A DNA stretch of 64,000 bases from Spongilla lacustris (lineage: Eukaryota; Porifera; Demospongiae; Spongillida; Spongillidae). The position numbers were made by a program, and so were the translations under genes. The DNA lies in the NCBI GenBank assembly GCA_949361645.1, contig OX442432.1, positions 4,715,990-4,779,989 of the forward strand, given 5' to 3'. Positions 12,848 to 22,510 of the stretch are shown here, one piece after another (the stretch's first letter is position 1; every line of letters begins with the position of its first letter). The notes under the pieces were generated by a model. That model searched no databases, had not been told where the DNA came from, and saw only the letters and a program-made list of their open reading frames with translations.

Positions 12848-15800
12848 ATGTTATTTGCATTATCTGCTCTTGTTCTTGGAATCCAAGTGCATGCGTTCTT
12901 ATCTGATCAGGTCACGGCCAATTTAACGGTCACCATTCCGCCTGGCGAAAAGCTTCGTGAATATTTTTGCAACGAATCTTTTGTACTACCTCCCAATATC
13001 ACTTTTTTGTTGGAAGCTGGTGAACACCAAATATTCTCTAGATCTTTCTGCTCCGTCATTGGCGAAAGTATTCGGATTATTGGCTCTAATGTGGGAAAGA
13101 CCACAGTTCGTTGTGATGGAGAGGAAACAAAGTTGAAGTTTACTTTGGTACAAAACTTTACAATGGAGAAAACCATATTCGTCAACTGCGGCATACAATT
13201 AGTGTCGACCGTATATACTCTTGTTATAGATTGCACATTTCAGAGCAATTCTAACGGCGCAATATCGTCAGAATCAAGTATAAACACATCTATCACAAAT
13301 TGCGTATTTCAGAATAACCGCGCTAATAATGGTGCTGCTATATTGGTGAATGGATCAGCAGGCTATGTTAGCATTGCAAACTGCACACTACAGGACAATA
13401 GTGCGACAGAAAGGGGTGGAGCTATATATCTGGCTAATTTAACAGGCAGTGTGGACATCACAAACTGCATCTTTTACAGCAACAGTGCTAGAATGAGTGG
13501 TGGAGCTGTGTATATAGATGTGTTAGCCGCAGATTTTGTAAGCATCACAAATTGCGCATTTGAAAGCAACAGTGCTGATCACGGTGGAGCTTTACGATTG
13601 TATGGATCAAGATATATTGTCATGATTGCCAACAGTACATTTCAGAACAACAGTGCTACTAGCTATGGTGGTGCTATAAATAAAAGCGGTTCAACATCAG
13701 ATAGCGGTGTCGATGTTAGCATAACAATTTGTACATTTGTGAATAACAGTGCAGCTAATGGTGGAGGAGCTGTGTATTTGGGAACATTTACAGGAAATGT
13801 TGCTATCTCAGTTTGTACATTTCACAACAACAGAGCTGCTGGCTATGGTGGAGCTATAGAATTGTATGAATCAACAGCAGACATTGATGTTAGCATAACA
13901 ATTTGTACATTTGTGAATAACAGTGCAGCTAATGGTGGAGGAGCTGTGTATTTGGGAACATTAACAGGAAATGTTGCTATCTCAGTTTGTACATTTCATA
14001 ACAACAGAGCTGCTGGCTATGGTGGAGCTATAGACTTGTATGAATCAACAGCAGACATTGATGTTAGCATAACAATTTGTACATTTGTGAATAACAGTGC
14101 AGCTAATGGTGGAGGAGCTGTGTATTTGGGAACATTTACAGGAAATGTTGCTATCTCAGTTTGTACATTTCATAACAACAGAGCTGCTGGCTATGGTGGA
14201 GCTATAGACTTGTATGAATCAACAGCAGACATTGATGTTAGCATAACAATTTGTACATTTGTGAATAACAGTGCAGCTAATGGTGGAGGAGCTGTGTATT
14301 TGGGAACATTAACAGGAAATGTTGCTATCTCAGTTTGTACATTTCATAACAACAGAGCTGCTGACTATGGTGGAGCTATAGACTTGTATGAATCAACAGC
14401 AGACATTGATGTTAGCATAACAATTTGTACATTTGTGAATAACAGTGCGGCTATTGATGGAGGAGCTTTGTATTTGATTAATTTAACAGGAAATGTTGCT
14501 ATCTCAAATTGTACATTCCACAGCAACAATGCTATTCATTATGGTGGAGCTATACTGTTTTATGAATCAACAGCAGACATTGATGTTCGCATAACAATTT
14601 GTACATTTGTGAATAACAGTGCAGCTAATGGTGGAGGAGCTGTGTATTTGGGAACATTTACAGGAAATGTTGCTATCTCAGTTTGTACATTTCATAACAA
14701 CAGAGCTGCTGACTATGGTGGAGCTATAGACTTGTATGAATCAACAGCAGACATTGATGTTAGCATAACAATTTGTACATTTGTGAATAACAGTGCAGTT
14801 AATGGTGGAGGAGCTGTGTATTTGGGAACATTTACAGGAAATGTTGCTATCTCAGTTTGTACATTTCATAACAACAGAGCTGCTGGCTATGGTGGAGCTA
14901 TAGACTTGTATGAATCAACAGCAGACATTGATGTTAGCATAACAATTTGTACATTTGTGAATAACAGTGCAGTTAATGGTGGAGGAGCTGTGTATTTGGG
15001 AACATTTACAGGAAATGTTGCTATCTCAGTTTGTACATTTCACAACAACAGAGCTGCTGGCTATGGTGGAGCTATAGAATTGTATGAATCAACAGTAGAC
15101 ATTGATGTTAGCATAACAATTTGTACATTTGTGAATAACAGTGCAGCTATGGATGGTGGAGCTGTGTATTTGGGAACATTAACAGGAAATGTTGCTATCT
15201 CAGTTTGTACATTTCACAACAACAGTGCTGCTGGTGATGGTGGAGCTATAGAATTGTATGCATTCACAGGCCATGGCAGTGTTAGCATCACTTTTTGTAC
15301 ATTTTACAACAATGCTGCCACAAAAGATGGTGGAGCTATGAATTTGGAAAATCTAAGAGGCAGCAGTGTTAACTTTACAAATTGCATCTTTTGGTATAAC
15401 AGTGCTGCGATAAGTGGTGGAGCTATACAATTGTTGGAATCAACAACAAATGTTGGTATTATGAACTGCATTTTTTACTACAACAGTGCTGCAATAAGTG
15501 GTGGGGCTGTGTTTCATTATAACAAAGAATCAAAACACTTCGTTAGGATCACCAATAGCACATTTGAGAGCAACAGTGCTGATCATCACGGTGGAGCTTT
15601 AGAATTGTATGTATCGGAAGATACTGATATAATTACCCACAGTACATTTCAAATGAACAGAGCTAACATAAGTGGTGGTGCTATATTTGCAAAAGGCAAA
15701 TTTCATATCACAATCTGTACATTTCTTAGTAATAAGGCTACTTATGGTGGAGCTTTACAATTGTATGGATCAGTTAATATCACAAATGGCACATTTCAGG

Positions 15801-18547
15801 AAAATAGTGCATTGTTTGGTGGAGCTATATTCACCGTTTCAAATGACATAATATTCATTATCAAGTCAAACTATATCAACAACACTGCATTCAGAGGAGC
15901 TGCTGCTTATGTCAGTAATAAAGTGCAAATGGAATCATCCGTGCAGATTTATGACTTCATTCTTGAAGATGTTGTTGTCAAAGATAACTATTGCATTTGT
16001 AATGAATACAATAAAACTAGGGGAGGGGCCATTTACTTTAGTGGACTTACAGTAAAGATATATGGGATCACAGGAAGCCAGTTCTCATCCAACTCTCCCC
16101 AAGGAGCCATTCAAGGAGTAAATGGTTATCTTCACCTCCATGGTAAGATCACATTCACTGACAATAAAGGAGAGAATGGAGGGGCAATAAGTCTGTCAAA
16201 CAATGTTCCAGTATATTTCAATCAAGATTGTAGTGTGGAGTTCTCGAGAAATGTAGCAACCAGATTTGGTGGTGGTATCTACAATGAGGGTGACCAAACA
16301 ACACTTCAACCAAAGGAGAGTGAAGTTGACAATGTCACGGTATTCATAATATCAAATCCAAATTGTGTGTTCAACTTCATGGGTGACAACATCTCCATTA
16401 CCTTCATTCACAATCATGCACAGCAAGGAGGTCATGCTGTATATGCCACACCCATTTATCACTGTGACCAGTCTGATAGTAACATGGGGTATTTGAACAA
16501 CCATTTCATAATTCAACCATTACCAGAGGACAGAAGTGAACCCCAAGTATTGTCCTTTCCATCATACGTGCAGTTCTGTGACTGTAATGATCAGAATGTT
16601 TGCATTATATCCACATATCCTGGTAGGGCTGTGAAACTTCATGTTACTTCAGTAGATTATGGGTATAATACATCTCCCAGTGTGATTTATGCACAATATG
16701 ACCGCTCTCTAAATATAAGTCTTGGACCCTTCCAGGATGTGCAGTGGGTACAGAAAAATTGTAGCACATTAGAGTATCAAATCTATGGACCTGAAAACGC
16801 TTCATTCCAACTGCTTCTGTCCAATTATCCAGGAAATGTTCCAGCAGTCATTGAGGTCAAGCTGTTACCATGTGAACCAGGCTTAATACTGGTGACTGAT
16901 CCCTCTACTGGTCTGATGAAGTGCGATTGTTCACTGTTCCTTGAATCACTAGGAGTGGTCTGTAATGCATCAGATGGTAGTGTGGCCAGGCAAGGGATTA
17001 ACTGGATTGGTTTGTATCATAACACTCTTCCTGCAGTGGCTTCAACCTGTCCTTTGGACTACTGCAATAGTACCATAAATAAGCTGTTTCTATCAAGGCC
17101 TGACTCAGGCTTGTGCAGTAATGGCCGTACTGGCATTCTCTGTGGACACTGCCATGATGGTGATAGTGTGATTCTTGGTTCTTCACGATGCCAAATGTGC
17201 CCAGATGTGTGGTTGATCACACTTGTGATGTTTGCAGTGTTAGGTGCCTTACTGGTGGCAGCACTGTTCTTCCTCAACCTCACTGTAACACAAGGCACAC
17301 TCTATGGGCTCATCTTCTATGCCAACATTATCCAAGTCAATTCCACAATATACTTCAGTCGAAAAAAACTACAATCATTGCAGGTCATAGTGTCATTCAT
17401 CAACCTAGACCTTGGTATCCCTATGTGCCTTTACAATGGCATGGATGATGCTGACAAGGCTGGCCTTCAGTTTGTGTTCCCAGCCTACCTCCTCGTCCTC
17501 ACCATCACAATCATAGTGGTATGCCACTACTGTCTTCATAGATCTCCAAATGATTCTAATTCATGTGTTTATAGATTTCCTATCATGATTGGAGAAAGAG
17601 CAGTTGGTGTCCTATCTACTCTCATCTACTTGTCATATTCCAAATTCCTACGAGCAGTCATTGATGTTCTCACATATTCCACACTCCACCTACCCAGTGG
17701 TGATATGCATGTCTGGTTCTATGATGGAAACATTCAATACCTTCATGGGAAGCATAATGCATTATTTGCAGTTGCCATGGGGACAGGTATCCTTTTCCTC
17801 CTCCCCTACACCTTTGTCCTCACTTTCATTCCAATTGTTGAGCACTACAGTGAACACAACAGATTGATCAACTATCTCCACAAGAAGGTCAATCGGATCA
17901 AACCAATGAATGATGCCCACTATGCCCCCTATAAGGGGGAGTGGCAATGGTGGCTGGGAGCAAGGCTTTGGCTTCTAGTTGTGATGTACATTTTAAATCC
18001 AGTCTACAGCTCTGACAATCCATCACTTCTTTTGTCTATCCAGGCTACTATGCTGATCTTGTTCATGCTGCTACAGGCAGGAATAAAACCATTTGGACAG
18101 TCACTTCAAAAGAATGAGCATATGAACTTCTACAATCAGTTGTACAATTGCCTTGACCTGTTTTACCTCCTCAACTATACTGTACTGGCTCTGTCAATGT
18201 CATACATCCTAGACCATGGTTCTGACCAAACTCATATCACTCTATCTGTCGGTATTTTGGTGGGACTCTTTGTAGTGGTGTTGATGGTCACATTCTTGTA
18301 CCATCTCATTGTGGCCACTCTGAAGGCAGGCAATATGTATGACATAGTCAGGGAGAAGATCAACGGAATATTTAAACAACCAAGAAGAACCCCACTTTCT
18401 ATTGAGCTCAATGAACCCATCAACAATAGTGTCAGCACCACAATTGTAACAGTCGGCAGCAATGTGAGTGATCTGCGAGAACCACTAATGGAAGAATTCA
18501 CCTCTGATGAACCCACATGTAATACACCTCTGTTGACTGACATGTAA
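12848..18547 (+). CDS. Giant intronless membrane protein: polymorphic-membrane-protein-like beta-helix repeats plus Cys-rich domain and multi-pass C-terminus
   Basis: A single 1899-residue open frame. Residues 1-17 (MLFALSALVLGIQVHA) form a signal peptide, which supports this start. From about residue 110 to 1180 there are short repeats of the GGAI/GGAV...FxxNxA type (for example TFHNNRAAGYGGAI), the pattern of right-handed beta-helix polymorphic outer-membrane-protein repeats, with many N-x-S/T sites. Residues about 288-810 are nine near-identical 58-residue units. A Cys-rich segment (about 1400-1450; motif NGRTGILCGHCHDG) precedes roughly nine hydrophobic helices from about 1455 to 1840, such as VWLITLVMFAVLGALLVAAL and LFYLLNYTVLALSMSYIL. 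A short cytosolic tail follows. The protein should sit in the plasma membrane with a large glycosylated ectodomain. Function is unknown; adhesion, receptor or transporter roles are all possible. It is paralogous to the gene at 45210-49130 (shared CPxDYCN, LCG.C..G, DGNI.Y..GKH). Its last codons run into a 26-bp minisatellite. Confidence 0.92.
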   Translation: MLFALSALVLGIQVHAFLSDQVTANLTVTIPPGEKLREYFCNESFVLPPNITFLLEAGEHQIFSRSFCSVIGESIRIIGSNVGKTTVRCDGEETKLKFTLVQNFTMEKTIFVNCGIQLVSTVYTLVIDCTFQSNSNGAISSESSINTSITNCVFQNNRANNGAAILVNGSAGYVSIANCTLQDNSATERGGAIYLANLTGSVDITNCIFYSNSARMSGGAVYIDVLAADFVSITNCAFESNSADHGGALRLYGSRYIVMIANSTFQNNSATSYGGAINKSGSTSDSGVDVSITICTFVNNSAANGGGAVYLGTFTGNVAISVCTFHNNRAAGYGGAIELYESTADIDVSITICTFVNNSAANGGGAVYLGTLTGNVAISVCTFHNNRAAGYGGAIDLYESTADIDVSITICTFVNNSAANGGGAVYLGTFTGNVAISVCTFHNNRAAGYGGAIDLYESTADIDVSITICTFVNNSAANGGGAVYLGTLTGNVAISVCTFHNNRAADYGGAIDLYESTADIDVSITICTFVNNSAAIDGGALYLINLTGNVAISNCTFHSNNAIHYGGAILFYESTADIDVRITICTFVNNSAANGGGAVYLGTFTGNVAISVCTFHNNRAADYGGAIDLYESTADIDVSITICTFVNNSAVNGGGAVYLGTFTGNVAISVCTFHNNRAAGYGGAIDLYESTADIDVSITICTFVNNSAVNGGGAVYLGTFTGNVAISVCTFHNNRAAGYGGAIELYESTVDIDVSITICTFVNNSAAMDGGAVYLGTLTGNVAISVCTFHNNSAAGDGGAIELYAFTGHGSVSITFCTFYNNAATKDGGAMNLENLRGSSVNFTNCIFWYNSAAISGGAIQLLESTTNVGIMNCIFYYNSAAISGGAVFHYNKESKHFVRITNSTFESNSADHHGGALELYVSEDTDIITHSTFQMNRANISGGAIFAKGKFHITICTFLSNKATYGGALQLYGSVNITNGTFQENSALFGGAIFTVSNDIIFIIKSNYINNTAFRGAAAYVSNKVQMESSVQIYDFILEDVVVKDNYCICNEYNKTRGGAIYFSGLTVKIYGITGSQFSSNSPQGAIQGVNGYLHLHGKITFTDNKGENGGAISLSNNVPVYFNQDCSVEFSRNVATRFGGGIYNEGDQTTLQPKESEVDNVTVFIISNPNCVFNFMGDNISITFIHNHAQQGGHAVYATPIYHCDQSDSNMGYLNNHFIIQPLPEDRSEPQVLSFPSYVQFCDCNDQNVCIISTYPGRAVKLHVTSVDYGYNTSPSVIYAQYDRSLNISLGPFQDVQWVQKNCSTLEYQIYGPENASFQLLLSNYPGNVPAVIEVKLLPCEPGLILVTDPSTGLMKCDCSLFLESLGVVCNASDGSVARQGINWIGLYHNTLPAVASTCPLDYCNSTINKLFLSRPDSGLCSNGRTGILCGHCHDGDSVILGSSRCQMCPDVWLITLVMFAVLGALLVAALFFLNLTVTQGTLYGLIFYANIIQVNSTIYFSRKKLQSLQVIVSFINLDLGIPMCLYNGMDDADKAGLQFVFPAYLLVLTITIIVVCHYCLHRSPNDSNSCVYRFPIMIGERAVGVLSTLIYLSYSKFLRAVIDVLTYSTLHLPSGDMHVWFYDGNIQYLHGKHNALFAVAMGTGILFLLPYTFVLTFIPIVEHYSEHNRLINYLHKKVNRIKPMNDAHYAPYKGEWQWWLGARLWLLVVMYILNPVYSSDNPSLLLSIQATMLILFMLLQAGIKPFGQSLQKNEHMNFYNQLYNCLDLFYLLNYTVLALSMSYILDHGSDQTHITLSVGILVGLFVVVLMVTFLYHLIVATLKAGNMYDIVREKINGIFKQPRRTPLSIELNEPINNSVSTTIVTVGSNVSDLREPLMEEFTSDEPTCNTPLLTDM
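13712..15277 (+). repeat. 174-bp in-frame coding tandem repeat, nine units
   Basis: Each unit encodes 58 residues beginning VSITICTFVNNSAA and ending ESTADID. Spacing is a constant 174 bp and most units differ by only a few bases (GCTGGC/GCTGAC, TTTACA/TTAACA), so the amplification is recent or homogenised. Units near 14430-14580 and 15130-15280 are more diverged. Confidence 0.93.
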
Positions 18548-18760
18548 TACACCAACATGTATACACCTCTGTTGACCCCCCTTATAATACACCTCTGTTG
18601 ACTCCACATGTAATACACCTCTCTTGACTGACATGTAATACACTTCTGTTGACCCAACATGTAATACACCTCTGTTGACCCCAAATGTAATACACCTCTG
18701 TTGACCCCACATGTAATACACCTCTGTTGACCCCACATGTAATATACCTCTGTTGACCCC
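18521..18760. repeat. About 26-bp minisatellite overlapping the 3' end of the giant gene
   Basis: Unit ACATGTAATACACCTCTGTTGACCCC, given here as ACATGTAATACACC then TCTGTTGACCCC, about nine copies, some shortened. The first copies encode the last residues and the stop codon of the upstream gene (CNTPLLTDM), so array slippage could change the C-terminus. Confidence 0.88.
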
Positions 18761-18764
18761 TGCA

Positions 18765-18925
18765 GGGGAGGATCCAGGATTTCAGATAAGGGGGGGTTGT
18801 TAATGAATAATAATTAATTAAAGAGGGGGAAGGTGTGGGAGGGGGTACCCGCCCACCCAGCTAGGGGGCCTGGGGGAGCGCTGTAAGCTCCCCCATCGGG
18901 GTCTGGGGTGGAGCAATGGTACTGA
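18765..18925. mobile_element. Dispersed G-rich repeat, copy 1
   Basis: It shares GGATCCAGGATTT, a following G run, CCACCCAGCTAGGGG and GTCTGGGGTGGAGC with copies at 24013-24245 and 39497-39722. This looks like a short non-autonomous element family. The class is unknown because the termini are not clear. Confidence 0.6.
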
Positions 18926-19395
18926 TGGTTCTGGCCATAGACTACAAGAAAAGATATAATAATTTTAATTGTGATTATAATATATTTTAATTCATGAAAG
19001 CAGATGCTGCCAGTTATTTTAAATCCAACTGTACCTTGTACAAATATGGGAAGAGAAACATAATTAATAAAACAAATTATCTCAACTTCAATAGTTACAT
19101 ATTAAGCCTCCAATTTCAAGATCAAGCACTTATTATAACTTGGCTCATATTCCGATTGGAAGTATTGAAACACGTGGCACTCTTCTGCTTGGCCTCCTGT
19201 TCTTTTCTGTTAAAGACATCTGATGACATGCATGGAGGTCTGGGCACCCAACGGCACAAAGTCTGCTTAGACAGTGTGAATTAAATAGCGCGTGTGTGTG
19301 TGTGATCATGTTTGTGCTTTTGTGTTGTGAACTTACACCAAATAAATGCTTACATCATATTAGAGGCAATACGTACACAAGGCGAGGTGACATGA
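18926..19395. other. Intergenic, no gene recognised
   Basis: AT-rich spacer between the 3' ends of two convergent genes. An open frame at 18994-19284 has no recognisable domain. A short (GT) tract lies at about 19292-19303. Confidence 0.5.
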
Positions 19396-20216
19396 CTAGG
19401 ACCTGTGGACCTGTAGCACAGCATACTGTCCCGTGATCATCCAGTCCTTGTTCTCACTGGCAGCTCTGTCAGCCACACCTGGACTGAGCCCAGTCACCAG
19501 GTCAGCCTTCAGGGTCCTCAGCGCACATATATTGGTGGGCTCAAACCCTCCTAGGGCAATGCTGAAGCTCTCCGTGTACAGCCAGTTCCTGTCAGCCAAC
19601 AGCTTCCTGTAGTTGAGGTCACCTTTGAAAATCACGAGGTAGGACTCCGACAGCCGCTGGTACAGATCCGGTGCAACGGTCTTCATAGCCGCATACTCGT
19701 ACGAAGTGGTCCAAAATGGATGGTCCACCACCACATAGGACCTGTCCAGCACCCTGGCTTTCCACTTACCGCCCAGCTGGGAGAGGTTGCCATTGTTTGA
19801 TGCGGAGAGTGCATCCAGTGTCCAGTTGAAGTCCTTTACGAGGGCATCAGAGACGAACCACGGCAGCTGCTTGACGTGGAACTGGATCTGGTCTGCAAAC
19901 CCCACACTGAGGAGCCACTCGGCCAGGCACATGTCTACAAAGATCTCGAAGCCACAGTTGTCCAGGACAAAGTCGATCCTCCTTGGGGTCGGCTTGGGCT
20001 TGCTGATGAGCTGGAGGACCTCCCACAGAGCTGCACTGTGGTCAGCGAGGACGTTGGTCTTGAGGAGTTGGGACTGGGCACCTTGCTCCATGGAAAACAT
20101 GGAGCGACCGCTGTCATAATTTTCAACAGTGGTGATCATCGAGAGGTCCATCTTGTTGCCCCAAAGTGTGAGCTACTTGTGGGAAGAAGCGTGTGTGTGT
20201 GTGTGTGTGTGTGTGT

Positions 20217-20249
<33 letters not shown>

Positions 20250-22442
20250 ATTTGTGTGTGTGTGTGTGTGTGTGTGCATGTGTGTGTGTGTGTGTGTGCA
20301 TGTGTGTGTGTGTGTGTGCATTTGTGTGTGTGTGTGTGTGGTGTGTTTGGGGGGAGGGAGGTATAAATGACACAGTTAAATGGATTCAAGTGGTTATAAT
20401 TAATATCCACTATCTCAATTACAAAGGTGCAAGAAAATTAAAGATTATACAAATTAACTACTACTGTACCATCAGTAAACAAAGGTAGTACATATTTATT
20501 CTAGCCGCAGTACATGTATGTGTTTTATATGAACCCAATGTTAAACAAGATGACCCATAGCACATGTCTACAGGTGTCCCAAACAGCCCAATACACATAG
20601 AGCGTGAGACGTACCAATAGGAGGTGCTCAAATTCCACCCTGAGTTGGTCTGGGGACCTGCCTGTGCTTGGCACTGACAACAGACTGTTGAGGTACTTTC
20701 CAACAGCAGAGATGTCCTCCAGACATGAGGTGAATGATTGCACCTTTTGGGCTCCAAATGGATCGAAATCCTTCAAATGTTTGCTTTGGAATGGAGATAA
20801 CGCATGTAGTCAATATTAATGCCTATATATATATCTGTGCAAGCATCGTGTTCCCCAGGGGTAATGTGTATAACATAACATGTATGGAGCACTATCAGTT
20901 AAGTACAGGCAGATGTTGGGATCAGACAATAATGCCACATAGTGAAGGACTTGTTTGTAGTCAGTGAGAGTTAGAGGCCCGCAAATGTACGTTACCCTTG
21001 TGGAACCCAAGGGTAACGCATGATCATGTAAACATCACGCTGGAACAATTAGAACATGGTGATCTGGAGAACTAGGCAAAAGCTATGTACGTAAATTTTT
21101 GGCAGGTTATATTATTGTGACAACTATGAGGTAACTAGGGATATGAAAGCAGGACCTTTGAATTAGTTTTATGCAAAGCTATAGCTTTGGTAATCTTATC
21201 TCCATTCGTGGACACGGTATTATTTTATGACGTTGGTATAGAAATATGGGGCTACATTATGTCCTTATGATTGCATTTTGATGGCCATTTTTATTACTGG
21301 CTAGTCACATTGTTCATATGCTGTAAGGTTGGCAGTCCTACTCAGAAAAAAATGTGCTTCATTTCTTTCCTCTGCAGTAATCACATGATTTGTAGTGTGT
21401 GGGATAATAAGTGTGTAGGTCACACTTCATGTGCAAGTTTACCAGTTCATAAGTGTGTTGAGCCTGTGGGTGAATATGAAAAAGGGGGGGGGGGGGGGGA
21501 CTAAGGGGAGGAGCAAGGGGAACTAAGGGCCGGGAGGAGCAAGGGGAACTAAGGGGAGGAGCAAGGGGAACTAAGGGCCGGGAGGAGCAAGGGGAACTAA
21601 GGGGAGGTGCAAGGGAAACTAACGGGAGGAGCAAGGGAAACTAAGGGGAGGAGCAAGGGAAACTAAGGGGAGGAGCAAGGGGAACTAAGGGGAGGAGCAA
21701 GGGAAACTAAGGGGAGGAGCAAGGGAAACTAAGGGGAGGAGCAAGGGGAACTAAGGGGAGGAGCAAGGGAAACTAAGGGGAGGAGCAAGGGGAACTAAGG
21801 GCCTAGAGGAGCAAGGGGAACAAGGGGAGGAGCAAGGGGAACTAAGGGCCGGGAGGAGCAAGGGGAACTAAGGGGAGGTGCAAGGGGAACTAAGGGCCGG
21901 GAGGAGCAAGTGAGTGAGGGAGCAAGGTTAGTTGTTATTCTATAATAAAGAGCATTAATTATCTCTACATTGAACAGGGGACATTTCTTAATGCCTGCAC
22001 TACACATAGGCATCTCTTCACTCTAATGACTGCAACAAGGCCAGCTAGTGCTGTGACTAAGAAAAATAAAAATGTCAGAACAAATGGCATCGTCAGGTTT
22101 AACAACCAGACATGCCCCTCTTCTTTTAGTATGACCTACTCCACACCAACAAGAAGACGAGCTGGAAACCTTGACTAGCATTTTATGCTTAGTAAGCATA
22201 GGACATGATTTCTCCTCTGGCCACTCCCTCACCCCTAAAATTCGTGTATCTAAGGTACGGATGATTGAACACCAAATGAGTTTTACAATCTGCATTTTGA
22301 GCCAACATCACGTACATGTACGTTTGAAATGTTTTGACACCAGGCCACTGAACCATGGGTGAAGTACAGATTGCATTTATACCCAAATGTAGGCATGCAG
22401 TCTATCCTGAAGTAGCAAATATAGCAGTCATAACGTGAATAT

Positions 22443-22510
<68 letters not shown>

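Noticed and set aside
12848..18547. Bacterial origin of the Pmp-repeat gene (contamination or recent transfer)
   Set aside because: It sits among spliced animal genes, has a eukaryote-style signal peptide and multi-pass tail, matches the base composition of the window and has a paralogue 27 kb away.
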